From assembly GCA_035490315.1 (NCBI GenBank), contig DATHET010000132.1, positions 1-59,050 on the forward strand: a DNA stretch of 59,050 bases, written 5' to 3'. The notes beneath the pieces are model-generated. The model was not told where the DNA came from. It saw only the letters and a program-made list of their open reading frames with translations, and made no database searches. Position numbers and translations under genes: made by a program. This DNA is from JADJQU01 sp035490315 (GTDB lineage Bacteria > Planctomycetota > UBA1135 > GCA-002686595). Below are positions 43,113 to 52,391 of the stretch, piece after piece. The first letter of the stretch is position 1, and each line of letters opens with the position of its first letter.

Positions 43113-43840
43113 GGGATCGACTTCAGCTCGAGCTTGACCTCGGTGCCCGCGAGCAGCGTCTGCGCGAGCAGCGAGCGCGCCAGGGTATCGCTCCACAGGG
43201 CCTCGAGCTCCTCCGACGACGCCGGACTCTGCACGTAGAGGCGTCCTTCGATCTCGGCCAGGCCGCCGGGACCCTGCTTCGTGAGCCCGAGGAACACGCC
43301 GGGGTCGCTGGCGCGCGTCGAGAGCGACAGCTCCATCTGCTGCAGCTCTACTTTCGCGCGCGACGCTCGCCAGCGCAGGCCCGCGACGAGATCCCCCGCC
43401 AGCGCCGCGAGCAGCACTTCGACCGCGCTCGGCGCCGCGTCGGCCGTGTCGAAGCTCGCCGGCTGCCCGATGTCGATGTGGTGGTTGCGCGCGAAGACTC
43501 GCGTGGTGCTGCCCTCGCCCGTGGCCGCGCGCACCTGCCAGCGGAAATTGCGCGCCTCCTCCAGGTCGGCAGCGAGCGACGTGTCCTCGGCGCTCTTGCG
43601 CACGAAGTAGGAGATCGAGCGTCCCTGCGACGGCACGGCCGCCAGCAGGGCATGGCCGACCATGCGACACCAGGCCGGCAGATCCTCCTTGACGCTGATC
43701 TCGCTGCTGCGGATCTCGAGCACGCCTCCGGGAGCGAGGGGCTCGAAAGCCTCGCGGATGATCAGGAGCAGGCCGCTGCCGCAGTCGAGATCCCCGCCCT
43801 CGCAGACGGCGTCGGCGCGGGGATTCGACTCAAGACTCAC
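43109..43840 (-). CDS. TusA-like / OsmC-like fusion protein
   Basis: A 243-residue two-domain protein. N-terminal TusA-like domain (10-80): Cys20 in LDCGSGLLLIIREA sits at the site of the TusA CPxP motif but both prolines are lost; a second Cys58 is in EDLPAWCRM. C-terminal OsmC-like domain (about 98-243): FRWQVRAATGEGSTTRVF, then HIDIGQPASFDTADAAPSA, VEVLLAALAGDLVAGL. OsmC domains reduce organic peroxides when they keep two catalytic Cys; here the typical Cys residues are not seen, so a binding role is possible. It follows the DsrE gene by 10 bp. Confidence 0.8.
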   Translation of the reverse strand: MSLESNPRADAVCEGGDLDCGSGLLLIIREAFEPLAPGGVLEIRSSEISVKEDLPAWCRMVGHALLAAVPSQGRSISYFVRKSAEDTSLAADLEEARNFRWQVRAATGEGSTTRVFARNHHIDIGQPASFDTADAAPSAVEVLLAALAGDLVAGLRWRASRAKVELQQMELSLSTRASDPGVFLGLTKQGPGGLAEIEGRLYVQSPASSEELEALWSDTLARSLLAQTLLAGTEVKLELKSIP

Positions 43841-43850
43841 GCGAAACGCC

Positions 43851-44213
43851 TCAGTACGAGACGCAGGGCGAGCCGTCGGACAGGAATTCGACCAGCTTCG
43901 CTCCGCCGACGATCGTCGCGCCCGTGATCAGCTTGGTCTCGTCGAGTCCGCGCCGCTTGAAGCACGGTGAGCACACCCAGATCTTGCCGCCGGCCTTGAC
44001 GAAGTTCGCCATCAGGTCCTTCAGCGGCGAGAAGCCCGGCTCCGCGATGTCGTCCCCGTATCCGGGCGTGGCCAGGCGCACGCCTTCGGTCGAGAGGAAG
44101 ATCATCGTCTCCTTGTTCGAGGCGACCGCGGCGTTGGCGACGACGAAGGCGACGGTGGCCTTGTCCGCGTCGTTCTTGGCATAGGTGAGGCTGACACAGA
44201 ACTTCGAGCTCAT
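43851..44213 (-). CDS. DsrE-like sulfur-transfer protein
   Basis: A 120-residue DsrE/F-fold protein. The central region ATVAFVVANAAVASNKETMI and the Cys pair CSPC at 81-84 in GGKIWVCSPCFKRRG match the DsrE family; the last residues are GGAKLVEFLSDGSPCVSY. Start ATG 44213 overlaps the TusA-like stop (ATGA). Such proteins relay sulfur to TusA or store it as persulfide. Confidence 0.85.
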   Translation of the reverse strand: MSSKFCVSLTYAKNDADKATVAFVVANAAVASNKETMIFLSTEGVRLATPGYGDDIAEPGFSPLKDLMANFVKAGGKIWVCSPCFKRRGLDETKLITGATIVGGAKLVEFLSDGSPCVSY

Positions 44214-44464
44214 GGCTGATTTCCTCGGGCGCGTTCGATCCAGTAATCGGGGTGAGACTGTCGGAGCAGGCGGTGGCCGGTCATGCGGCACCAGGCTGGC
44301 AGGTCCTCTGGTGCGCCGGGATCCTCCGCGATCAGATGGAGTTGCGCTCCCGGGGGCAGGTCAGCCATCCGAAAGCGCAACTCCAACACCAGTTCCCCGC
44401 ATCCCATCGCACCTGCATTCCAGGTCGCGTCGGAGCGGAGTCGCTCGCCGTCCTCGGAGCTCAC
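44210..44464 (-). CDS. TusA-like sulfur carrier with Cys-Gly motif
   Basis: An 84-residue TusA-like protein. Cys22 in GAMGCGELVLELR replaces the CPxP turn of classical TusA, and Cys59 in EDLPAWCRM is the second conserved Cys. The middle (ADLPPGAQLHLIAEDPGAPE) is the usual beta-hairpin and the end a short helix. GTG 44464 overlaps the transglutaminase stop as GTGA. It is closely similar in pattern to the N-terminal half of the TusA-OsmC fusion two genes downstream. Confidence 0.82.
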   Translation of the reverse strand: MSSEDGERLRSDATWNAGAMGCGELVLELRFRMADLPPGAQLHLIAEDPGAPEDLPAWCRMTGHRLLRQSHPDYWIERARGNQP

Positions 44465-45543
44465 TTGAGCTGCGTGTACGTCAGCTTGCGTTTCCAGGCG
44501 GTCTTCTCGGGCGCCATCTGTCCGTCGATCTCGACGTAGGCCTTGGGCAGGGCGTTGACGGCCCCCGCGGCAGGCTTGGGATCGAGCACGATGTCACGGC
44601 CGACCGACCAGAGAACACGGCGCTCGTCGAGGTTGCCGAAGTAGTAATTCACCATCGCCGGGTCAGGACCGCTGTAGCCCGCGGCCGTGGTGCGCCGCAC
44701 CAGCTCGTCGTTCTCCGGCGTGACGTTGAAATCGCCGACGAAGATGTCGGCCACCGCGACGTCGAGCGGAATCCAGCCCACCTCGGGCGCGTAGAACTCG
44801 ACCCAGCAGTGGTAGCTCTGGTCGATGTCCTTGCCGTCGAGCTCCTGCTTCAAGAACGAGCCGTACAGGATGCGCGTCGGAATTCCGGCCGAGCGCGACA
44901 GGGCCGCGTACAGCGAGTGGAAGTCCGTGCAATTGCCGGTCTTCGTCGACAGGCAGTACTCGCTCGATCCGACCGGAGAGGCCTTCTTGTCCTTCGGCGA
45001 CTTGACCCAGTAATCGACGTTCTTCAGGGTCCAGTCGTAGAGCTTCTGCGACGCCAGGATCGGGTTCTTCTCGTTGCCGATGATGCTGGCGGACAGATCG
45101 CGAACTTCCGGGCTGAGCACGACGTTGGCGTTGCCCGAGAGCTCGGCGGCGAAGCGCTGCTTCTCCTCGTCGTTCAAGGGCCGGGTCTTCTCCGGCGTGA
45201 TCTTGTGCACGTCCTCGGCACGGGTCAGATCGAAAGTGGTCGTGATCGGGTAGGTGCCTTCCTTGGGCGCATGGGCCTCGATGAAGAGCACGCGATTCCC
45301 CTGCGAATCCTTGTTGATCTTCCAACCCGGATAGGGCGAGTCGACGTGAAGATTCGAGACCTGCTGCAGCGAATCCTCCTGCGGCAGGGCCATCCACACG
45401 CGGATGTCCAGGGCGCCCGGGGGAACCGTCAGCTCGATCTGGTTCTTCACGCTGAAATCGGCCTGCTTGGCCGCGCTCTGGCACGAGGCCAGGAGCGCCG
45501 CCGCCAGCGCGACGGTGGTGGTGAGCTTCATTTGTGTGTTCAT
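44461..45543 (-). CDS. Transglutaminase-like lipoprotein
   Basis: A 360-residue lipoprotein (lipobox LLASC, Cys21). The transglutaminase core has TKTGNCTDFHSLYAALSRSA with the catalytic Cys, followed by GIPTRILYGSFL, then YHCWVEFYAPEVGWIPLDVA with His and Asp. The bacterial relatives act as proteases or as peptidoglycan/protein crosslinkers, or as inactive folds. ATG 45543 is preferred; an extension to 45669 has no signal. It heads a coupled operon with the TusA-like gene. Confidence 0.87.
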   Translation of the reverse strand: MNTQMKLTTTVALAAALLASCQSAAKQADFSVKNQIELTVPPGALDIRVWMALPQEDSLQQVSNLHVDSPYPGWKINKDSQGNRVLFIEAHAPKEGTYPITTTFDLTRAEDVHKITPEKTRPLNDEEKQRFAAELSGNANVVLSPEVRDLSASIIGNEKNPILASQKLYDWTLKNVDYWVKSPKDKKASPVGSSEYCLSTKTGNCTDFHSLYAALSRSAGIPTRILYGSFLKQELDGKDIDQSYHCWVEFYAPEVGWIPLDVAVADIFVGDFNVTPENDELVRRTTAAGYSGPDPAMVNYYFGNLDERRVLWSVGRDIVLDPKPAAGAVNALPKAYVEIDGQMAPEKTAWKRKLTYTQLK

Positions 45544-45551
45544 GGAAGTGA

Positions 45552-46820
45552 TCAGAATGCGTAGGCGATGAAAGCCACCACGCGGTTGTCGTCGCCGTCG
45601 CCGAAGCCCACGTACTTCGTGGTCCAGTTCAGGTACTCGAGGCCGAAGGAGATGGGTTTGATGTTCCAACGGCTCGCCACGTACCAGATCACGTTCTCCG
45701 CGCGCCCGCCAGCGCCGACGTCCGAGTTCTTGGGATTGTCGTTGGAGTAACCGACGTACAGCGTATTGGTCGGACAGGTCTTGAATCCGAGCTCGACGAA
45801 TCCGCCCCGCGCTTCGATCTCCTCTCCCGTAGCCTTGAGCACGCCTTGGAAAATGCCGCCGCGCACGTCGTCGAGGTTCTCGCCCATCCAGGCCTCGGCC
45901 TTCAGCGAGAGTCGATCCGAGTACAGCGGAAGGCTGACGTCGAAGCCGTAAGCGGTCGAATCGAACTCGTCTTCGCCGACGAACTTGGTGTCCGACTTCT
46001 CCCAGGCCTGGTGTCCCCAGATTCCGACCTCGGCCTTCTGGCCGGCGATCGGGAATCCATAGGCAAAGCGAGCCTGCAGAGTGGGCAGGCCCGAGGTCTC
46101 GCCGTCGCGGAAGCCCGCTCCGAAGGTGCCGGCCGTGTCCAGGTCCTGGTTGTCATCCGCGCCGGTCAGACCGATCTCGCTCTGGAAAATCCACTTCGTC
46201 TCGCCGACGGCGTGGATCCATTCCGGCCGGATCTGCGGCCTGCGGTCGCCGAGGTTGCCGGCTCCCCACATGGCCAGGTCGGCGTTCACGATCGGGTAGA
46301 GCGGCGAGATGACGTCCGTGGTCTGACCGAAAAGGAAGGACCAATCGGTCCAGCCCAGCTTGAGCCATGCGTGGCGCATGCGCAGGGCCGCGCGCGATTC
46401 GCTCTGCCCCGCGAGACCGTTGTTGAAGAAGTCGATCTCGATCTTGCCGGTGACCTTCGCGTCGTTGAGACCGGCGATCTTGCCGGCATCGACGTCGATT
46501 CCAAAGCGGGTCAAGCGCGGGTGGATCGTCAAGTCTTCGCGGTTCTTGCCGCCGGCTCCCACGGGCGCTGCCGCCGCGGAATCCTCGGAAAGGATCCAGC
46601 CGATGGTCTGGGTGTTGTTCGGGCGCGAGTCGTCATATTGCGCGTCGAGACGGATGAATCCGTAGAGGCGGAAGTGATTGCCCTCTCCCAGGAGGTCCTT
46701 CCAGGCCAGGCCCCCTTGGGCCGTTGCGGGTTCCTGGGAAGTGGGCGCGGCAGCGCCCTGAGCAAGAGCCGCGCCCGAAATCAGCGGCACGGAGACGAGC
46801 GCGCGGAGCAGCGTGGACAT
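45552..46820 (-). CDS. Outer-membrane porin (DcaP/phosphate-selective type)
   Basis: A 422-residue porin with a signal peptide (LLRALVSVPLISGAALAQ). Strand-rich mature part, e.g. NHFRLYGFIRLDAQYDDSRP, HPRLTRFGIDVDA, RHAWLKLGWTDWSFLFGQTT and the C-terminal ending VAFIAYAF with a terminal Phe, the signal for Bam assembly. Pattern and length fit a 16-strand DcaP-like porin. The ligand is unknown. It ends 9 bp before the transglutaminase gene starts, in the same direction, so co-expression is likely. Confidence 0.82.
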   Translation of the reverse strand: MSTLLRALVSVPLISGAALAQGAAAPTSQEPATAQGGLAWKDLLGEGNHFRLYGFIRLDAQYDDSRPNNTQTIGWILSEDSAAAAPVGAGGKNREDLTIHPRLTRFGIDVDAGKIAGLNDAKVTGKIEIDFFNNGLAGQSESRAALRMRHAWLKLGWTDWSFLFGQTTDVISPLYPIVNADLAMWGAGNLGDRRPQIRPEWIHAVGETKWIFQSEIGLTGADDNQDLDTAGTFGAGFRDGETSGLPTLQARFAYGFPIAGQKAEVGIWGHQAWEKSDTKFVGEDEFDSTAYGFDVSLPLYSDRLSLKAEAWMGENLDDVRGGIFQGVLKATGEEIEARGGFVELGFKTCPTNTLYVGYSNDNPKNSDVGAGGRAENVIWYVASRWNIKPISFGLEYLNWTTKYVGFGDGDDNRVVAFIAYAF

Positions 46821-47165
46821 GGGGATCAGTCCTGTGATGGGTGTTTCGCTCACTGGCGGAAGCGAACACCGCGGCCGACTCCGTCTGGAGGCAGGAGTCC
46901 GGACACGCGCGGACTTCAGGTCCGGATCACGTTCCGAAAGCCGACCGGCCCCCGAGCAGAATGGCCGCGCGCGAGCGCGGTCCACCGCTTACGGCGGAAT
47001 CAGCCGTAGGCGCGGGTGAGCAGGGGGCAGTGCATGAACGGAGATTTATAGGGGGCAGGCCCATTTCTGTCAAAAATGGGAGCATCCATGGCCGGGAGCA
47101 GGACCTCGTTAACGGTCGTGGAGGTCGGCGGGTCTTGCATCCGCTCCCAAAGCGGGCGCACCACC
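46821..47165. promoter_or_regulatory. Divergent intergenic region of 345 bp
   Basis: Between the porin gene (minus) and the FG-GAP gene (plus). It contains an inverted repeat CCCATTT...AAATGGG with a 7-nt spacer at about 47060-47081, close before the FG-GAP gene. No gene seen. Confidence 0.4.
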
Positions 47166-48359
47166 ATGATCCAGGGGTCGAATCGCGGCTTGATCGCCTG
47201 CTCCGTCACGCTCCTCGCCTGCTGCTATGCCGGCGAAGCCGGGGACCGCCCGCCGCAAGCTCCCCTCTTCGCGCCCGCGCCGGGCTCGCCGATCACTCTC
47301 GGCGCAGGATCCAACCATGTCGTGCTCGGCGACATGAACCGGGACGGCAAGCTCGATCTGGTCGTCGCCAGCGCCAAGCCGCTGGGCCTGCGCGTTCTGC
47401 TCGGCCTGGGCGATGGACGTTTCGGTGCATCGGAAACCATTTTGCCGCTGCGCGAGGGTCCGAGCGAAGTCGCCCTCGGTGACGTCAATGGCGATGGCTA
47501 CCTGGACCTCGCCTGCGCCAGCCATGACAGCTACGCGGTGACCCTGGCGCTCGGCGATGGGAAGGGCGGGCTCTGCCTCGCGGAGAATTCTCCGATCGTG
47601 ATGAAGGACGGCAAGCATCCGCACACCCATGGCTTGGGGCTGGCGGACCTGAACGGCGATCAGAAGCTCGACCTCGTCAGCGTCAACAATGCCGACAACG
47701 ACCTCTCGATCGCTTTCGGCGACGGACACGGCAGTTTCACGCCCGCGCCAGGCTCACCCTTCGCCGTCGGACCCAGTCCCTATCCTCTCGCGATCGGCGA
47801 CCTCGACCGCGACGGTCGGCTCGACATCGTCGCCACCGCCAGCGCCACCGGCCCGCAGCGTGCGAATCAATTGGCGCTCAGTCGCGCCCTGACGATCCTG
47901 CTCGCCGACGGGCACGGGGGCTTCGCGACGAAGCAGGTTCCGCTGCGAACCAGCGAGCCGTGGTTCGTCGCGACCGGCGACGTCGACAGCGACGGACTGC
48001 CGGATCTGCTGGCCACGCATCATGAGATGCGCGAATTCAGCTTGGTGCTCGCCGATGCGAAGGGCGGGTTCGTCGAATCGGCTGACTCGCCGCTCGACTT
48101 CGGCCGTTCCGTGTTCCAGGTCGAGTTGGCCGACGTGAATCGGGACGGCAAGCTCGATGCCCTCGGCGCAGCAGGCGAAGGAGTCCGCGTCCTGCTCGGA
48201 GACGGCAAGGGACATTTCCATCCGGCGCCCCATTCGCCGTACTCCGCCGGCACGGGAACGTGGTCCTTCGCACTCGGCGATGTCAATGGCGATGGAAGGC
48301 TCGACCTCGCCGCGGGCGACGCGGAGCACAATACGATCAGCGTTCTGCTCGGTCAGTGA
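47166..48359 (+). CDS. FG-GAP / VCBS repeat lipoprotein
   Basis: A 397-residue exported protein with a lipobox-like LLACC in the signal. The mature chain is a repeating beta-propeller of FG-GAP/VCBS units with the Ca-binding-like D-x-D-x-D-G motif: GDMNRDGKLDLVVASA, GDVNGDGYLDLACAS, ADLNGDQKLDLVSVNN, GDLDRDGRLDIVATAS, GDVDSDGLPDLLATH, ADVNRDGKLDALGAAG, GDVNGDGRLDLAAG. Seven units fit one full propeller. Likely a surface or periplasmic binding protein; ligand unknown. Start ATG 47166, with an extension to 47076 possible. Confidence 0.85.
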   Translation: MIQGSNRGLIACSVTLLACCYAGEAGDRPPQAPLFAPAPGSPITLGAGSNHVVLGDMNRDGKLDLVVASAKPLGLRVLLGLGDGRFGASETILPLREGPSEVALGDVNGDGYLDLACASHDSYAVTLALGDGKGGLCLAENSPIVMKDGKHPHTHGLGLADLNGDQKLDLVSVNNADNDLSIAFGDGHGSFTPAPGSPFAVGPSPYPLAIGDLDRDGRLDIVATASATGPQRANQLALSRALTILLADGHGGFATKQVPLRTSEPWFVATGDVDSDGLPDLLATHHEMREFSLVLADAKGGFVESADSPLDFGRSVFQVELADVNRDGKLDALGAAGEGVRVLLGDGKGHFHPAPHSPYSAGTGTWSFALGDVNGDGRLDLAAGDAEHNTISVLLGQ

Positions 48360-48486
48360 GCGCTCGAAAAGTCGGCTTTACCTGGTTTACCGCGAAAGCC
48401 TAAGGATCGCGGGCGCTGCTCATATCGCTCGGCAGGCAGCGACGGGTATTCTTGCGAGCCGCGAGGCTCAAAGGCCAAGCCCGAGC

Positions 48487-51390
48487 ATGAGCCTTCCCCC
48501 TGCTCCCACCGACTCCGATCGGTTCCGACTCGCGCGCCAGATTTCGCTCGTTCTGGGTTTCTGCGCAGTGGTGGGAGGCTCGATCTCCCTGATCGGATGG
48601 GCCGGAGACCTGCCGCGGCTGACGGATTGGTTCGTCTCAGGGGTGTCGATGCAGCCCAACACGGCCCTGGCCCTGATGACATCAGGGCTGGCGCTCCTGG
48701 GCAGCGCCCTGTCGTGGCGCCGCGCCTCGGCGGGCTTGGCCACGGCGACGGCATTGATCGGCATCGCCACACTTTTCGAGCACGCTCGCGGGATCGATCT
48801 GGGCATCGACCGGATGCTGCTCTTCGATCGGGCTTGGGGTGGCGGACTCACCCTTTCGCCGGGGCGGATGGGAATTCCAGCCTGCGTCTCCTTCACGCTT
48901 CTGGGTGTGGGACTGTTCCTCCTGGGCAGGGACCTCAAGGCCCGGCGGCTTGCGTCGACCCTGGGATTGATCGCCACGCTCATCGCGCTGCTGTCCCTGA
49001 TCGGCTTCGCATACGGTGCGGACACGCTGCACACGCTGCCGCGGCTGACGGCGATCTCCCTGCAGACGGCGATCCTGATCCTCATGGTCGGCACCGGCTT
49101 GATGGCGGCCGCGGCTGAACAGGGCATCGTCGCGATGCTCTTGCGCGACGATGCCGGCGGCGTGCTCATGCGCCGCCTCCTGCCACCCTTCGTGCTGGTC
49201 ACCCTGCTGCTCGGCTGGCTGCGCGTGCGCGGACAGGAGCTGGAGCATTACGAGACAGCCTTCGGCACCGCGGCGCTGGTCTTCGCGATGATCGTCATGT
49301 TCACCATTTTGCTGATGATGACTTCGAGCAAGGTCGGAGAGGCGGGAGCGGAATTGCAGGCTACGGCGCGCTCGCAGAAGCTGCTGGCGGAGATCGCGGA
49401 GCTCAGCACCTTCGAGACGGACACGGGTCAGTTCCTCGAGGCGAGCGGAAAGCGAGTCGCGAGTGCCCTGGGTGTTTCGCGCTGCGGCCTTGCGACGATC
49501 GACCTGGATCGCGGCCTGATCCACTCCGAGCACGACTACCACGGCGGGCTCGGATCGATCGGAGGCGTCTATCCGATCGACCAGTATGCGAACCACATTC
49601 AGGAAGATGCGAAGGCTGGAAGGACCACGGCGATCGAGGATCTCGCCGCCGATCCGCGCACGAGCCTGCTGTACGAGCAGCGCTACAAGCACATACACAT
49701 CCGGTCCTGCGTCTGCGTGCCCTTGCGCCGCGAGGGTCGGTGGGTGGCGAACTTCTGGATCGGTCACCACGAGCCGCGCCGCTGGGCCGCCGCCGATCTC
49801 AAGTGGATCAACAACATCGCCGACCGCGTCTGGATGTTCGTCGAGAAGGCGCGCGCCGTCGACCAACAACGCAGCGCCCAGGCCTCCCTGGCCGAGAACG
49901 AGCGACTGCTGCGCACGGTCACGGAATACGCGCAGGTGGGACTGGTGATCATCGGAAGCGACCACCGCTATCTGTACGCCAACCGCGCCTATGCCGAGGT
50001 GCTGGGCCTCTCGACGCACGACATCGCCGGTCGCCACGTCAGCGAGGTGCTCGGCGATGCCTACGCGGCGCAGATCCGGCCCCGCCTCGACCAGGCTTTC
50101 TCTGGCGAGCCGGTGCGCTACGAGCTTTCGCTGCCTGCAACGGCCGATTCGACCCTCGAGCGCTGTTTCGCCGTCACCTACGAGCCGCAGATCGAATCCG
50201 GCGTGGTCACCAGCGTCGTGGTCGCGATCACCGACATTTCGCAGCGCAAGCGCGACGAGCAGGCCCTGCGCGACGCAGACCGCCACAAGGACGAATTCCT
50301 CGCCACGCTCGCCCACGAGCTGCGCAACCCGCTCGCGCCGATGAGCAATTCGCTGGAGCTCATGAAACGAGCCGGCGATGACCGGCTGCTGGTCGAGCAG
50401 GCGCGCGCGATGACCGAGCGTCAGCTCGCGCAGATGGTGCGGCTCGTCGACGATCTGCTCGACGTCAGTCGGATCACGCGCAACAAGATCACGCTCAAGC
50501 AAGAAACCGTCGAGCTGGCCTCGATCCTGCGCGACACCGTGGACTCGATGCGCCCGCAGTTCGTTCTCTCGGGATTGCAGTTGAAAGTCGTCCTGCCTTC
50601 CACGCCGATCCTGCTCCACGCCGATGCGGTGCGGCTGACGCAGGTGTTCGGCAATCTGCTGACCAATGCCTGCAAGTACACGGGACGAGGCGGCGTCGTC
50701 ACGCTCTGGGCCGAATCCGATGGCGGCGAGGCGATGATCAGCGTCGACGACACCGGCATCGGAATCCCGCGCGAGATGCTCTCGCCCGTGTTCGACATGT
50801 TCGTGCAGGTCGACAAGTCGATCGAGCGATCGCAGGGAGGCCTCGGCATCGGTCTGACGCTGGTCCGCAAGCTGGTCGAGATGCACGGAGGCAGCGTGAC
50901 CGCCCGCAGCGAAGGGCTGGGCCACGGCAGCCAGTTCAGCGTGCGCTTGCCGTGCCTGGTCGATGCGCCCTCGCTCACGACGCCGCTCACTTCGGACGAG
51001 CAACCCCTGCGTATCCGCGCGCGCCGGATCCTGGTCGTCGACGACAACCAGGACACCGCTCTGAGTCTTGCCGCCTTGCTGACCCTCAACGGCTGCGACA
51101 CACAGACCGCGCGAGACGGAGTCGAGGCTGTCGAGAAGGCGAGCTCGTACCGACCCGAGATCGTGCTCCTCGACATCGGCCTGCCGAAACTCAGCGGCTA
51201 CGACGCCTGCCGCGCGATCCGCGCCCAGGCGGGCGGTCGCGACATCGTGATGGTTGCCCTGACGGGCTGGGGACAGGACGAGGATCGGCTCAAGTCGATC
51301 GAGGCAGGCTTCGACAGCCACCTGGTGAAGCCGGTGGATCACGACCGGCTGATCCGCTTGCTTTCGGATCTGCTGGCGCTCAGGGCCTGA
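48487..51390 (+). CDS. Hybrid sensor histidine kinase with GAF, PAS and receiver
   Basis: A 967-residue membrane kinase. Residues 1-290 contain about eight TM helices (MASE-like sensor). A GAF domain follows (LAEIAELSTFETDTGQFLEA, IRSCVCVPLRREGRW), then PAS (TVTEYAQVGLVIIGSDHRYL), the HisKA H box (FLATLAHELRNPLAPMSNS), HATPase_c (NLLTNACKYTGRGG, VDDTGIGIP, GGLGIGLTLVRKL) and a C-terminal receiver with VVDDNQDTA, phospho-Asp in VLLDIGLPKLSG and VKPVDHDR. The start ATG 48487 is 127 bp after the FG-GAP gene. It probably passes phosphate on to a separate Hpt or DNA-binding regulator not seen here. Confidence 0.92.
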   Translation: MSLPPAPTDSDRFRLARQISLVLGFCAVVGGSISLIGWAGDLPRLTDWFVSGVSMQPNTALALMTSGLALLGSALSWRRASAGLATATALIGIATLFEHARGIDLGIDRMLLFDRAWGGGLTLSPGRMGIPACVSFTLLGVGLFLLGRDLKARRLASTLGLIATLIALLSLIGFAYGADTLHTLPRLTAISLQTAILILMVGTGLMAAAAEQGIVAMLLRDDAGGVLMRRLLPPFVLVTLLLGWLRVRGQELEHYETAFGTAALVFAMIVMFTILLMMTSSKVGEAGAELQATARSQKLLAEIAELSTFETDTGQFLEASGKRVASALGVSRCGLATIDLDRGLIHSEHDYHGGLGSIGGVYPIDQYANHIQEDAKAGRTTAIEDLAADPRTSLLYEQRYKHIHIRSCVCVPLRREGRWVANFWIGHHEPRRWAAADLKWINNIADRVWMFVEKARAVDQQRSAQASLAENERLLRTVTEYAQVGLVIIGSDHRYLYANRAYAEVLGLSTHDIAGRHVSEVLGDAYAAQIRPRLDQAFSGEPVRYELSLPATADSTLERCFAVTYEPQIESGVVTSVVVAITDISQRKRDEQALRDADRHKDEFLATLAHELRNPLAPMSNSLELMKRAGDDRLLVEQARAMTERQLAQMVRLVDDLLDVSRITRNKITLKQETVELASILRDTVDSMRPQFVLSGLQLKVVLPSTPILLHADAVRLTQVFGNLLTNACKYTGRGGVVTLWAESDGGEAMISVDDTGIGIPREMLSPVFDMFVQVDKSIERSQGGLGIGLTLVRKLVEMHGGSVTARSEGLGHGSQFSVRLPCLVDAPSLTTPLTSDEQPLRIRARRILVVDDNQDTALSLAALLTLNGCDTQTARDGVEAVEKASSYRPEIVLLDIGLPKLSGYDACRAIRAQAGGRDIVMVALTGWGQDEDRLKSIEAGFDSHLVKPVDHDRLIRLLSDLLALRA

Positions 51391-51515
51391 GATCGACCAG
51401 CGCTCGCGCGCATACGCAAAACCACTGAGCGCTCGCGACATTTGCGCTCCCCCCCCGCCGATCCGTGATTCCATGGGTTGCAGGCTTCCGACAGCCACAC
51501 CATGACCACATCACG

Positions 51516-52391
51516 ATGAACTCACTATCGACATGCCTCGTCAGCTTGACCGTCCTTCTCGGCCTGTCCGCTTGCCACGATGGAGGAGGCAGCAGCAACT
51601 CGCCCAGCTCCGCGCAGATCGGGCATCTCGCCATTTCGATCACCGATGCGCCCTTGGATCGAGCGCTGGTGGCCCAGGCGAGCATCGAGGTGCGCGAGAT
51701 CAAGGCTCATACCAGCTCCTCGGCCAACTCGGGCTTCGTCGTGCTGTACTCCGGCGTCCCGATCACGATCGACCTCCTGGCGCTGAACAACGGGGTCACG
51801 CAATTGCTCATCGATGCCCCCGTGCCGGTCGGTTCCTACCACCAGGTGCGGCTGGTCGTCAGCGACGCGCGGCTCGAGCTGACCAACGGGAACGTCTACT
51901 CGACCGCCAACGGCAATCTCGATCTCACCAGCCTGGACACGAGCGGGCTCAAGATCTTCATCCAGCCCGACATCGAGGTGGTCAGCAACTTGTCGAGCAC
52001 TCTGCTGCTCGACGTCGACCTCTCGAAGACTTTCCATCCGATCCCGGCGAACGACCCGCCCAATGCAGCCTCGTTTCAGCTGATGCCCGTGATCAAGGCG
52101 ACCAACCTCACCGACACGGGGGAGATCCGCGGGCGGGTGCTCATGGACGACGGCCTGGGCGGGACCATCGGAGTTCCGGACGCAAACGTGTACATCCAAC
52201 CGCCCGGGGATCTCGATCCTGCCAACGCGATCGCCGGGACGGGGACGCTTGCCGATGGAAGCTACCGCGTGATCGGATTGCTGCCCGGAACCTTCGATGT
52301 GCTCGCAACCCACTCCGTCTTGCTGGGCGTCGTGCCCGGACAGGTCGTGACCGTGGGGAACGCGACCGATGTCGATGTCGTGATCCAGTGA
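51516..52391 (+). CDS. DUF4382 domain lipoprotein
   Basis: A 291-residue exported protein; lipobox LLGLSAC. DUF4382 at about 30-190 (GHLAISITDAPLDRALVAQA, VEVREIKAH-like start, later VPVGSYHQVRLVV). The C-terminal part (EIRGRVLMDDGLGGTIGVPDA, YRVIGLLPGTFDVLA) resembles carboxypeptidase regulatory-like beta-sandwich. Function unknown, likely cell surface. The stop overlaps the next gene's GTG. Confidence 0.85.
   Translation: MNSLSTCLVSLTVLLGLSACHDGGGSSNSPSSAQIGHLAISITDAPLDRALVAQASIEVREIKAHTSSSANSGFVVLYSGVPITIDLLALNNGVTQLLIDAPVPVGSYHQVRLVVSDARLELTNGNVYSTANGNLDLTSLDTSGLKIFIQPDIEVVSNLSSTLLLDVDLSKTFHPIPANDPPNAASFQLMPVIKATNLTDTGEIRGRVLMDDGLGGTIGVPDANVYIQPPGDLDPANAIAGTGTLADGSYRVIGLLPGTFDVLATHSVLLGVVPGQVVTVGNATDVDVVIQ

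Noticed and set aside
43671..43840. Extension of the MetE-core gene up to 43670 as an N-terminal domain
   Set aside because: The added residues are a shadow of the TusA-OsmC gene; the ATG at 43112 in ATGA gives the complete barrel.
48682..51498. A 938-codon minus-strand open frame across the hybrid kinase
   Set aside because: It is antisense to a clear multi-domain kinase; composition is that of a shadow frame.
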